NCBI GenBank assembly: GCA_030549495.1
Contig: JAUIRK010000216.1
Coordinates: 131,501 to 195,500, forward strand
Source: Nectonema munidae
Taxonomy: Eukaryota; Nematomorpha; Nectonematoida; Nectonematidae
Direction of reading: 5' to 3'
DNA length: 64,000 bases
Below, in pieces: positions 1-10,907 of the stretch (position 1 is its first letter; the number at the start of each line of letters is the position of its first letter). Under the pieces are notes generated by a model. The model made no database searches, was not told where the DNA came from, and saw only the letters and a program-made list of their open reading frames with translations. Position numbers and translations under genes: made by a program.

Positions 1-788
1 CCTGCTTGAATAACAGCGGAAGTCATATTTCGTGCATTGTCGTCAGTTATTATAATCTGAATCTTTTCTGTTATATTCCAGTCTTTTGCAAAGTGTTTAT
101 ATAACTCAGCAACATTGGCAGAATAGTGACGTTCAACTACATTAACGCATCTTAGAACAAGACTTTTTAAACTCCAGTCATCATAATCCAATGGCCAATG
201 GTTCCACAGTAACTTTCATTTCCTAAAGATGTCCAAAAATGAGACGTTAGTGCAATTGCTTTTGAATTTTCCACTGTTTCTTTAATGCTTTCCGTTTTAG
301 CGTTGAACATCTCTGTCAAATTTTTGCAGGTAGTTTATAAGCAGAATTTTGAAGCGCTGTGCGTAATACTTGCTGAAGACCTCATCTTCAACTATCGATA
401 TTGGTGTGCCACTGCTTGCTATCCATTTTGCAAGTGATATTGTAATGTCACGTTGTACCGTAGCACTCACGGGTTGATCGAGTGTACGACAAAACGTACT
501 CAAAGTAGTTTGCTTGGAAGTCGATGTTGACGCCGCTCTACTCTGACTGAATGAAAGTAACTTTTCATGTTGAAGTTTCGAATATTGTAGCGAGTGTTTG
601 TTTTGAAGGTGATAAGTAGTAAGGGATGTGTTAGATCCATGATATGCAAACGATTTGTCACAATGAATGCAATAAACGTTGGCAGCATTTTTAATATTAC
701 CATTATCGAACAATTTGAAACCAAAATGATTATGTAATTTGCAAGAAATTGGTTTATATTTATTAAATTATTTTTCTTTTGGCGCCAT
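1..788 (-). pseudogene. hAT transposase with N-terminal BED zinc finger, decayed and partial
   Basis: Codons from an ATG at 788 run into a stop after a few residues, so the reading frame is already broken. Minus-strand positions 713-297 encode a BED-type finger (CIHC, then the paired histidines of HLQNKH), a Ser/Thr linker and an N-terminal hAT helical region (KWIASSGTPISIVED). Further left, in other frames, come HFWTSLGNESY and ITDDARNMTSAV, which match the hAT RNase H-fold segments usually written as TTDxWTS and TDNAxNM. At least two frame changes separate these blocks. This is the ordinary ZBED-type hAT transposase, which in life cuts and pastes its own element. It is non-functional here and truncated by the window edge. 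Confidence 0.75.
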
Positions 789-902
789 TTTATTTATTTA
801 GATAGTATAAAAAATAAAATTTAATCTGATTAATAGTTAAAGAAAACTTTAATCGTTAAAATAAATTAATCGATCAATTAATCTTTAAATTCCACAGCTC
901 TA
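1..902 (-). mobile_element. hAT-superfamily DNA transposon, terminal part (runs off the left edge)
   Basis: The right end at about 902 reads, on the minus strand, TAGAGCTGTGGA, a hAT-like terminal sequence, followed inward by an AT-rich subterminal stretch with repeated TTAATCGAT-type words. Inside lies a decayed transposase reading leftward. The other terminus is outside the window, so the target duplication cannot be checked. Confidence 0.7.
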
Positions 903-1099
903 ATATAATATGTAAATGTGTTGTCAATTCCATGTGTACGTTTTATATAAATATTGGATGCCAGTTGTTCATGTGTGTCTATAAATTGAGTGTGGGAAGA
1001 AAGAAGATTGTAATGCTCTTCTATCTAACATTAAAACTTTTAATTGTTATTTCTACGTGTTACTATTCTTTGAAAATTTTCGTTCATCACGTGTTTGGC
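903..1099. other. Unassigned AT-rich spacer
   Basis: No gene or repeat recognised. A 111-residue open frame across 932-1267 shows no family features, and its end reads through a transposon terminus. Confidence 0.5.
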
Positions 1100-1216
1100 A
1101 GCTGGCTGAATACCAAATTCTGTTCGAAAACTGAAACAATTTTGTTTTGGCTCGTTTTTTTGGTTGAAAACCGAATTGTACGAGTACCGAGACGTTCAAA
1201 AACCGCGGTTCCACTG
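1100..1216. mobile_element. Tigger/pogo-like terminal fragment
   Basis: Read on the minus strand from 1216, the sequence begins CAGTGGAACCGCGG and continues with repeated gaacg/ctcggtactcg words. This is the familiar terminal style of Tigger-type Tc1/mariner elements. The terminus is followed by TA at 1217-1218, the expected target dinucleotide. No partner terminus was found, so this is a solo end or a deletion remnant. Confidence 0.6.
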
Positions 1217-1975
1217 TATTTAACTACTTTTAAAACAGCAACCTTATTTTCATGCTTTGGTACTTAATTACTATTTTTGTGTTCTAATAAAATTCCATTT
1301 GATTTTTTTTCGTTTTCTTGATGAACTATTTTTGTATCTTATGTATGTCTATGAAGTCTAAATTTCTTAAAAAATAACCTGTTAATCGATCAGTTAAAAG
1401 ATATTGGGGATGAATTAGCCGGTTAACGAAAACACGACTAATTACCATTACTAATAGTAACTCTGCATTCAAATTTAAATCCCAAATCAAAAATAGTTCT
1501 GTAATTTTAAAGTTTAGAAAGTATTTTACCATTGAACTGCTTGGAAATGAAAAGGATTCAGTTGAATAATTATTTTGGATCATGCAAAGAAGCTTAAAAT
1601 TTAATTACGCCTTTTTATTAAAGCAAAGTGCCCAAAAAATCCTTGAATGTTGTGTGTTGTTTGCTCTCACTGTGTAATCCCTAAATCAAGGGTTCATAAA
1701 CACGGGGCTTCCATTTGAGCATTGCCTGGACTTGCTTTTTTGGTTCATTTTTTTCCGAAGATTCAAATTCACTATCATTTCTACAAGTTGACATATTCCT
1801 GACTGATTTAATCGCATGGCAGTACTGCTTTGGCTTATTTTCGACAACCTATAATTACATCTTATAATATTCTTAGAGAGGTACATACCTATTTATTCTT
1901 TCTAAAGACACTTAGTATCAGTGAATTTTGACATCGACAGTTTCGGTTGTGTGTTAGATAACTTTAACTACTACA
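1217..1975. other. Spacer without recognised gene
   Basis: AT-rich sequence. Around 1376-1430 there are TTAATCGAT and GTTAAC words resembling the subterminal part of the hAT element at the left edge, possibly a remnant. Nothing coding is supported. Confidence 0.4.
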
Positions 1976-2152
1976 CATTGGTGGATCAAGAGGGGGGGGC
2001 ACCTAGGCCTAGTCCTCCTCCCCCCCCCCCCCCTATGAAGAATGGCTTCAGAAATTCCCGTTACTGATTTTGCTCTTTCCTAAAGCATCAATACTTGTAT
2101 GGTAGTATTTTTTAAAGTTGCCCCATATGGTCAATTTCTGGATACGCCACTG
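1976..2152. mobile_element. Short hAT-like MITE with 8-bp target duplication
   Basis: The left end CATTGGTGGATCAAG and the reverse complement of the right end, CAGTGGCGTATCCAG, match at 11 of 15 positions. The element is flanked by ctactaca (1968-1975) and ctactact (2153-2160), 7 of 8 identical, the target-site length of hAT transposons. Just inside the left end are G-rich and C-rich runs (1991-2033). It has no coding capacity. Confidence 0.75.
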
Positions 2153-3312
2153 CTACTACTGTATTATAATATATCAACTAAGGACGCCCTGGCACATACT
2201 GTGTTTACTACGCAACTATTGCTGCTTTTCTTATAAATTTTATTCTTCATCACAAGTCTATATTTTTTATATTGTTTCAATTTGAGCCGTGTGGTGCTTA
2301 TAATAATTATCCGCATTCGCTCCCCCCCCCCTCTCACGAACGTCAAAAATAAAATTTACCCTCAAACGCCCTGAGTTTTTAGTGTTTAGACGCACGTCCC
2401 CCTCGCAGTTTTAACTCATTTTAACATTTCCCACTTAACGAAACAATTTGTATCGCGGATTCATGAATAGAATTCTTGTATTTTTCTTCGCTAGATAAAT
2501 GTGGATGATAGTAGGAAAGAGTTACATCGAGTAATAGTCATGTGGTTTTTTTCCTTGAAATATGTTATCGAGTTTGCTAAGTAAAAATGTTAGATTAATA
2601 AGTCAGTTTAAAAAGTGTAGCTTATTCTAATGTGGGTTTGTGTCTTATCAAGTTTCGTGTAAATGTGTATCACTAACCCATTTTAGTTTGCGCAAAGAAA
2701 ACGATTTTGATTAATTTCCATTGGAAATCTGAGTCCGTCTGCGTTCCTCTACCTACCTACAGGAAGAATCACCCAAAATGGGTTAAATCCTCTTAATTTC
2801 AATTATTCTCAAACAAACTATGGAAAATATGGGGGGCTGGAATTCATGGACTTCAGTGAGACTCTGTGATGGAAAACATATTTTTTAAGATTCAATTCAT
2901 TGATTTTGATCGATATATTATTTCTAAATAACTTCCTCTGCTTCCAAATGTCAATGTATCTTTTGGCACGACGCATCTTTGCGAACAAATGTATTCAGTG
3001 ATATAAATCAAAGCACAAAACCAGACTAATTTCTTTGTTCCAATAGATTCTTTCTCTCTTTACTTTATGTATTAATTTATTTAATAAGTCACCTTCAGCA
3101 CCAAATCTATATTTTTTACAAATTCAATCATAACTGATCAAAGTAATGCTTTTTGACAGTTCCTTCTCCTACGAATTTAACTCCTCATGATTAAATTGCT
3201 AAGGAGAAGAAATTTTAAGCTTTTGAAAATCAGCAAAGATAATTTGAGAATAAAATCTTCATTCAAAACTTTTAATTGCTTTAAAATTATTTATTCAGCG
3301 TTTTATTTTAAA
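2153..3312. other. AT-rich spacer
   Basis: Contains a C-tract at about 2321-2332 and otherwise unremarkable AT-rich DNA. No open frame with family features and no clear repeat ends. Confidence 0.5.
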
Positions 3313-6285
3313 ACCCTATCAGTGACGGGGCCATTTAGCCCTCCCCCTTAACTAAAATTTCTATTGTACAAAATTGGCTGAATTATATGCCTTTAAACTT
3401 TGTGACTTTTCCTAAAATCGTTAGCTGCATCTTTTGATATCATTTTCACGGTAGTTGAATGACCCTCTCATGTCAAAAACTGTCAATCAAAATCAAATGT
3501 ACATTTTTTTCAACAAAATTTTTATATTATAATAAAGTATATTATGAAACTTATAACGTAGGGTTTACATTAGATACACTCTTGAAATTTTATAATCATA
3601 TATATATTGGAACACATGAGACCTATTTTTTCCAATAAACATGGTAATGTTGTAACATATGTCAATCAAAATTTTGATTGATGATAAAATTGCTTATTAA
3701 TTTTAAATAATATATATATTTATATACTACATCAACCATTTTCATTTCCGTACTCAATTTCCATAATTAGGGTTTGAAAAATTCTGAAAGTGTCAATCAA
3801 ATTTGTGGTTTAGGCCTGAAAATTTTATGTATGAATGTTATTATACTAAATCAAGCATTTCAATTTCCAGAGTCATTTTATAATTTAATATAATATATTT
3901 TTATATTATAATTAATAATATATTGAAACAATTTTACGGTTTACTTCTGAAACTCAAAGAATATTAATTAAATTTTAAACCAAATATATTTTTTATCCCA
4001 AACCGATCATGCCAATTTCATTTCTCAACTCAGTTTTGGCAACTATGGTTTGAAAATGTCTAAAAGTATTTGTAGTTTACTTCTGAAAAAGTGTCTCCAA
4101 AAAGATTTATCCACATTTTAGATAAAATATATATTTTTAAATAAATCGAACATGCAGATTTTATTTCTCCAATCATTTTTTGCAATTAGAGTGTGAAAAT
4201 GTCAATCATATATCTATATTATTTATATTCTCATTAAAATATATTTTTTATACTAGATCTCCATGCTGATTTCCTTTTTGGACTCGGTTTTCGTAAATAG
4301 AATGTGAAAATGTAATCAAATATGTTAGTCTTAACATTTATTCACATTTTAAGTAAAATATTTTTTAACTAAATTGATCATCATGATGCCCTTTTTTGGC
4401 TAAGTTTTTATCATTACTGTGAAAAAATGTGTCAAATCACAAATAGAATTAGTGATGTATGCCAGAAAATTATCTCATAAACATACTTTTATATTTTAAA
4501 TAAATATATGTTTTATTACGATGCTCACTTTATTTTAGTGCTTAATTTTTCCAAATTAGAGTGCCAGAATGTATGGAATTTTGAATCAAGTTAGACATTT
4601 CGTAAAAAACAAATTTTCAAAAAATTCGGTTTTGATTGAAAATCATTATTAAAATTTTGATTTAGGATAAAATTCTCATTAAAAATATTTCCCAAATTTA
4701 AAATAATTTTTTTAATACAATATCGCCCGTGTTTTTCATTTCTGTGCTCCTTTTGGCCATTACAGTTTAAAAAATGGGTGAAAGTGTCAGTCAATCGAAT
4801 TGGTAAAAATCATTTTTTTCCAAAAAATTATTTGTAACGTTTTTCTTACAATTGTAATTTATTATAATACAAAGATTTGAGTACGAAATAAGTAAGCAAA
4901 CTGAAGGCACATTGAAGTTAGAACGCGTGATCATAAGAAAAATGAAATAGTATCTCGTTTTATAAAATGCTTATATATTGTCAATGTAGTAGTCCTTTGA
5001 GGAGCTATATAGTTAAAGAAACAAGTATCACCTTTTTTCAATGAACTAGTGGAATTTGAAAAAACATCTTGACCGTGAAGAAGAAGCTCCTCCCTTGTGA
5101 ATCAAAAATCTTAAACCTTTGTCTTGTTAGTCAATATTTCAATCATCAATTCACTAATAAAGTAATGTGAAAATTTTCTAACAGTAAGTGCCATTGCGTG
5201 AAGATATATCTATTCTCAAAAAAACTTTTTATAAATGTGAATCGAATTTGACCAATTTTTTTCATTATGAAAGAAAGGGTCTTTTAGATGATAAAGGTGG
5301 AAAACTTTTTGTAATTAAAAAAGGAGGATTATGAATTATTTCATGAACAAGAAATTTGAAAAAGGATTGGTTAGCAAATATCCAGAGTGATATCTCTTCA
5401 TGTCACCTGGTATATACAACAGGAACAGATGATACTGATATAAAGAACCCAAGATCAACAAAGAGATTCTCTTCAAAAGATAAGCTCTAAAATTGCTTAA
5501 ATTCTGAGTCGTCTGAAAAAGGTTTTTTCAAGCATATAGATTGCACAAAATAAAATTTCTGCTGAAAGGACCAGTTTAGAATGAAGAGTAAAATTAGATA
5601 CCATATAAAGTATAGGAGAAATGAAGTACAGGCTTCAAGCTGATAGCGAAATTTTAAGCCAAGCAATAAAGGTCCTATTGGGATATATAGTTCAAAGCTG
5701 TCTCCTTAATTAGTAAACGAAAGACCATTTTAACCACATTGAAATGTAGTATTCATTACCTGTGTGTGTATATATTCACAAAAAAGGGCGATTTGCCAAA
5801 TGGGAGGAAAATTGTTCAAAAATGATAATGAAAAAATATCTGACCACAAATTAACGAAAGTTAAACAGTAACTGCACTTTTAATTAGCGACAAAAGTATT
5901 TTATGAATCAAATTGAGCATATTTGATTTGCTCTGTATGGATAAGCTTATTTAAAAATTATGACTAAAAGTGTTTGACATTAAGTCACATGTGAAAGCGA
6001 ATTTAGTGACAGGTGAAATATTTTGGGTGAATTAAACACAAAAATTTATCATATTAAATAAATTAAAATAATATTAAGCCAAAAAAAAGTGGAATTATAA
6101 TATAATTGGCATTGATTGACAGGTTTGATTGAATTTTTGACAGATTTGATTGATTTTCATGCAAAATAAATGACAATATCAGATTCGCAATCAACTATTT
6201 AGTAGATTCGCGTAAGAATTTTATACAAATATTCAATTAAGAAAAAAGAGGGTCACAGGTAATAAAAATAGCCGGCCACTAACAG
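3313..6285 (+). mobile_element. Non-autonomous TTAA-type (piggyBac-like) element with internal tandem arrays, copy 1
   Basis: The left end begins CCCTATCAGTGACGGGG. The right end, read inward, begins CCTGTTAGTGGCCGGC, a degenerate inverted match. Flanks are degraded TTAA-like (ttta). Inside, in order, are: a unique left arm (3330-3480); a diverged tandem array built around a gtcaatcaaa word (3480-4800); a unique middle (4800-6060) with no recognisable gene; and a short stretch of gacaggtttgattg repeats (6110-6190). The inverted relative at 43041-44905 has the same parts in reverse order, for example the cgttagctgcatcttttga region at 3419-3437. No transposase was found, so mobility would need enzyme from elsewhere. 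Confidence 0.65.
3480..4800 (+). repeat. Diverged tandem array A, copy 1
   Basis: Units of roughly 120-180 bp recur, each carrying a phrase like tgaaaatgtcaatcaaat, then an AT-rich stretch, then catgc..ttcatttc..ctcaatttt..aattag. The word occurs near 3481, 3660, 3790, 4198, 4313 and 4435. Units are strongly diverged, so the array is old. The same array, inverted and more regular (about 155 bp), is at 43920-44560. Confidence 0.65.
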
Positions 6286-6925
6286 GATTTATGATCCTGT
6301 GCGCGTCTTTTGAACCATAGAATTTTTATCCAAGCCCCGAGAGCTAAAAATATTTCAGTTTGACACAACATCTGTAATAAATCACTATCCCTTTATGTGT
6401 TCTTTTTCTTTCTTTCGCAAATTTGACTGAACATAACTCATACGTATAGCATTTTTTGTTTTGTTCCTTCCATATCTTTTTTAGATTCTCTTTTTAATGA
6501 AAATTTAGAGTATAGTCGTGTCAGCATAAGAAGAATGCGGACAATTTGTTTATAAAATTGACGTCAACCTTTTTTTGATAAATTTCAACCCCCTCATGTC
6601 AACTTTGATGCCTTTGAAGAAAACCCCTCATCAAAAATGCCTTGAGGACAAAATTGAACCCTTTATGAATAGGTGAGCAAACATCCTTAGTAGCAGCGAT
6701 TCAGTTGTTTGTATTTTAATAGTAGTAAAGTCATTTGTTTATTTTGGTGGAGTGGTCGTTTGAAACAAAGATGAAGACTAACTAATTACTGGCTGACTAG
6801 TTAACTAAAACATTTATTTTCATTTTTTCCCATTGATTTTTTTACGTAAAAAATTTTTTACACCTTTGTTGACTTTTAGAAAATAAATTTTAATTTATTA
6901 AAATAGCTAGTTTTTAAAGAATTCG
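6286..6925. other. Spacer without recognised gene
   Basis: AT-rich. No coding frame or repeat ends that I can defend. Confidence 0.5.
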
Positions 6926-7453
6926 AGTCAAAACGCCTAATACCAAAACACCCGTTACAAGAACGTCTGAAACTTGAATCTACAAAAAATTTAAGATTTT
7001 CTCTTGTATCTATGCTTTTTTCCAATTATTATCTTATATATTTTTCTAAGAATATGTTCAATTTATTAACACTTTGTTGTTTCACATGAATAAAAAAGGA
7101 ATACAAGATTCTTAATTTATCAATCTTATCGAATCCAAATACTCCTGAAATTTTCAACCAAAACCAGAAATTATTGATATTCTTGTTTTCCTGTTTAAAT
7201 TAGTCACATCTTTTCTGGTTTCAAACTGATTTTCCGTTTAAATTGGTAGTTGAATTGTTTTTCAAACCAAAGAAATAATGTATTTTTGTATCATCATTTT
7301 TATCCTTCGAGTCAAATTGATCACTATCATTTCGTGTCAAATTGACTGTTTTGAAAACTGTCCAAATAGAATAAACTTCAAAAAATAGTTACGCCCAATT
7401 ATTATTTTCAGGCGTTTTGGTTTTCGGGCATTTTGGTTACCGGCGTTTTGACC
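6926..7453. mobile_element. MITE with AAAACGCC-rich inverted ends
   Basis: The left end reads gagtcaaaacgcctaatacc, and the right end reads, inverted, gggtcaaaacgccggtaacc. Both ends carry further copies of a ccaaaacrccyg word, so the terminal repeats are built from short tandem units. The middle is AT-rich and non-coding. The superfamily is not clear and no target duplication is evident. Confidence 0.6.
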
Positions 7454-7754
7454 CGGCACCGTATGGATGCATGTGAGCAAGGAATTAAGAAGCTACCAAT
7501 CGCGAAAAAGCTGACAAATGAAACACATGAAAAATGTTTCTCAAATTGTCCAGCACAAGGCCCAACATAGGTTAGGGTGCACCAATCAAAGTTAGCTTGT
7601 AGAGTACAACTCTGACTCCTGGTATAGTCGAATAACACTAATTCGGAATGCTCGGGACTGAGCTCTTCGGATTAGCGATTTTTCGGTTTATCAGTATGCA
7701 AAATATAAACTTATTTGACTCACACTTTTGCTTGTCTAGTTTTGATGGGTCCTC
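7454..7754. other. Spacer between two MITEs
   Basis: Short open frames on both strands show no family features. Nothing supported. Confidence 0.4.
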
Positions 7755-8398
7755 AGACATTTTGCCCCATTATTTTCATAAGACAGTTCGTCCCATGGAC
7801 AATTCGCCCCATTATTTTCATAAGACAGTTCGTCCCATTATTTTCATAAGACAGTTTGTCTCATTGACAATTCGCCTCACTATTTTCATAAAACAATTTG
7901 CTCCATTATTTTCATAAACCTCTATATCAAAAGCATTTATCAAATTTAGACATGATTAATGAATAAACTTCATACTTTCTCCTATTTTACAAAATGAGCT
8001 TCAGATCTTCACCTATTCACTGCAACTCCATACGTTCGCCTACTTCACACACTTAGCGCTTTCCGATAAAAATATTATTGTTCTTTTCTAATTCCTTTAT
8101 TGAAAAAAATATTTAGCGGCTTAGATTTGATCTTTTTTTATGCTTCACTCTACTGTCATTTTTCATTTTTATAATAAAAATTTTCCTTATATCTTTATCA
8201 AATAGGACAATTAATTAAAATTGATAAAAAAAATTAAGAGATAAAATGATTAATTTGAAATAATTTAATAGAGATAAAATAAACAAGAATATAAAAGTTT
8301 TTAATAATTTTACACATATAATAAACAAAGATGGATGAAACAAATAGCCTATGAGACAATTCGTCCATGGGGCGAATTGTCTATGGGGCGAAATGTCT
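7755..8398. mobile_element. MITE with repeated subterminal GACAATTCGCCCCAT units
   Basis: Terminal inverted repeat AGACATTTTGCCCCAT (left) against AGACATTTCGCCCCAT (right, inverted), 15 of 16 matching. The left arm holds about five alternating copies of gacarttcgyccca and ttattttcataa. The right arm holds inverted copies of the first word only. An 89-residue open frame on the left arm (7648-7917) is simply translated repeat. No target duplication was found at the flanks. Confidence 0.7.
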
Positions 8399-10179
8399 GT
8401 CGACCGTTTTAATGTACAAATTGACTTAAAAATAAATACTATATGTGATTTTATTGAAATAAAAAGGGAAGAATTAATTAAATGAGATAAAAAAATTCCA
8501 AATCCCGGTTATTTAGACGTTGAAAGCGATGAATTTTAAAAATGTGTTTCTTATGAAGAGTTCTTCTTTTGCGTACATTTCGAATGCTCTTTCGTATATA
8601 TATTCTAAGTTAACCCTTTCATGCAGAGAAAATTCCCAGCAATAAAAAAAACTTTTTAAAAAATATTCCTTATGGTATAACTAAAACAAAAACAATCTCT
8701 CAATAAAAATAAAGTTCAGTTACTCGCTATTTTTATATGGGACACCAGAGTTCCATTGTGCGTATATTGCAACAAAAGGGAAATTTTTTCCTATTTAGTT
8801 TTAAATGAGGACTTTAATTTTCATCATAAACACATTTGATCAATTCGGGAATACAGCTGCTTGCTTCTTCATTTGCTGGAACCTAAAACTAATAGGACGA
8901 AGGCCTTAGCCTTAAAACATAGCAACCAACTATCAGTATATTCCTGCTTATGTTCACAATTAATTTTTAGCTTGCCCTGATTATTATTTCTCCAGGCACT
9001 TTTACCAAGCTAATCTCTTCATTTTATCAGAGTGTAATATGGTTCATTGTTTAATTTTTTTTATCTAAACATTATATCTGAATTATAGAAGGTGCGGATT
9101 AGCAATAGTCAACTTAGAAACTTGATAAATTTAACACCAGCACTTCATTTCCCACTTTATCTAAAGAAGAGGCAGTCCCATATCCTTACAAAAATTAAAA
9201 CATTTTTTTCATTATTTAAAATAGTAAAAAATGCAAATCCAAATCCGATCACTAACTTTTATCAGACACCACTAGGACTTCTCTAGCCCTTTAAAATCTT
9301 CAATTTCACTGACTTCCGTCTTGTTAATGAAAAAAATTGCCTTATTATTGATAAGCTTCATTTTCAAATCATATTTACTTTACCCATTTAACTTTATGGG
9401 TAACCTAATTAAACACATCTTTATGCAATGATAGAGCCAATACTTCCTCACCTACTTCAAATATATGATTTAATAATTGCTTTTGAAACTCGATGTAAAA
9501 AAACTTTATTTTACTCTGATATTTCACAAATGCATTGGAACAGATGGAAATTTTTTTCACATTATGAGCAGTGCCTTTTAAACTAAATTTATATTTTTGT
9601 CTTTGAACACAAGTCATAACAAATCATGATCTGTACTGCTGAACATACAACTGATTTCAAAGATTAGAATTTTGCAAAGACAACTTACAAACAATAAGTT
9701 TTATTTGCTGGTATCGTAAAAATCATTTTTTGCAGAGGTATTTGTTATTGGGAATGTAATACTACCAAATACAGCCTCCTTCAGATAGTTCAGATTCGAA
9801 ATAGATCATTAAAAACAATTGTTATGAGATCTCACCTAGCAATATGGTTATAGGCAAAAATGTACATTTATTTTTTACAAGCATAGATGTAATTGGTTCA
9901 CTGCAGGTTGCCATATGCCAGTAATGAAATTTTTCGAACAATATTCATAAATAATAACTACGGATTTCACTTATATTCAAGATATAGTAAAGACTTTTAT
10001 AAAAAGCAAATTTATTTAAAACATTACGTATAATGTAACAACAATGTATAGATACGTGTTATATAAAAGAAACAAACAAATATGTATGTATCACAGAAAA
10101 TTTAAAGTTAGCAAAAATAAATAGATTCAATTATGATTGATAAAAAGATGATGATGATAATAATAATAAAATTTGAACT
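8399..10179. other. AT-rich spacer
   Basis: No coding evidence. A TTAACCCTTTCATGCAGAG sequence at about 8611-8629 looks like one end of a TTAA-type element, without a visible partner. A short gat/aat simple repeat lies at 10150-10170. Confidence 0.45.
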
Positions 10180-10907
10180 TCAATTTAAGTGATAAAAGTT
10201 TGAAAATGCGTTTTAAAAACGAAAAGGGCAAAAATGCAAAACCAAAATAAACTCGTTCATGGAGAGAGAGAGAGTGGAAGTGGGAGAAAGGACAAACATT
10301 TCTTGACTACGAAATGACGCAGGCGGCGCAACCTTTGCCCTTGTTCCCAGACTTTGTGATGACGACCTTTTCTGCTGCTGAGAAATGTTTGGACGTGTCC
10401 TGCACTAAACTGGACTCCACTACGGAAGAAGATTGGTCGGTTGCCTTTGCTTCATCCCTGCTGTCCTCGTCCATAGGAGAGCCTTTCTTGCTCTTGCTCT
10501 TTTTCTGCTTCTGCTTCTTCTTTGAAGATTTGGAAGAGGGCGGGGATTTGGAGAGGAGAGAGGCTGTGTTTGTTTGGGCAGCGTCAGTTTGGTCGAGCGT
10601 GTTGTTGTTGTCCTGCTTTTTCGCTCGATTGACGGGAGTAGAAGAGTTTGGCGGGCTCATGTTGCCAACGGCAGACGAGTCTGGCGTGCAAACACTTTTG
10701 TTCATAGAACTTTGGAGTAGAGGAGAGGCATCGCTATTGTTGATGCTCTCGATGGATTTATTGGGAATGCCGTGCTTGTACGCCTCCACTATCGGATCCA
10801 CTTCATGGTAGAGGTCTTTTTGCGGAGTAAACGGATTTTCGCTACCAGCACAAATGGAAGAATCCGCACTAAAAAGAGAATACATTTTTGAAAAGAATGA
10901 AAAGCAA
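10180..10907 (-). repeat. Inverted segmental duplication, copy 1 (partner 36138-36855)
   Basis: About 720 bp containing a 192-codon frame is shared, inverted, with 36138-36855. Homology starts with gcttttcattcttttcaaaa upstream of the coding part and ends about 110-120 bp after the stop near caaacttttatca. Differences in the untranslated part include a longer (ag)n run here (10261-10274). No poly(A) tail or target duplication marks it as a retrocopy. Confidence 0.85.
10307..10885 (-). CDS. Unrecognised low-complexity protein with C-terminal CaaX box, copy 1 (possibly a terminal exon)
   Basis: I do not recognise this 192-residue protein. Seen directly: a Ser/Asn/Thr-rich body; a Lys/Ser cluster at about residues 119-134 (SKKKQKQKKSKSKK); an acidic stretch (MDEDSRDEAKA); and the ending GKGCAACVIS. 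CVIS at the very C-terminus fits a CaaX prenylation signal, which in other proteins directs farnesylation and membrane attachment. Cys186 could be a second lipid site. This function is inference. The start is uncertain: tattctctttttag just after the ATG resembles a 3' splice site, so the real protein may be longer and this the last exon. The second copy encodes a protein differing at roughly a dozen residues, mostly in the low-complexity part. Keeping the frame open in both copies argues for recent duplication or constraint. Confidence 0.6.
   Translation of the reverse strand: MYSLFSADSSICAGSENPFTPQKDLYHEVDPIVEAYKHGIPNKSIESINNSDASPLLQSSMNKSVCTPDSSAVGNMSPPNSSTPVNRAKKQDNNNTLDQTDAAQTNTASLLSKSPPSSKSSKKKQKQKKSKSKKGSPMDEDSRDEAKATDQSSSVVESSLVQDTSKHFSAAEKVVITKSGNKGKGCAACVIS

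Noticed and set aside
932-1267. 111-codon plus-strand frame
   Set aside because: Runs through a Tigger-type terminus and has no recognisable domain.
3313-6285. Polinton or other large virus-like element
   Set aside because: No polymerase, capsid, integrase or protease coding sequence; the inside is tandem arrays and unassigned DNA.
7648-7917. 89-codon frame encoding repeated HYFHKTVRP
   Set aside because: Translation of the MITE's subterminal repeats.
10314-10811. 165-codon open frame opposite CaaX copy 1
   Set aside because: Antisense shadow of the Ser/Lys-rich frame; the same shadow appears opposite copy 2 (36237-36734), because both frames stay open in this composition.
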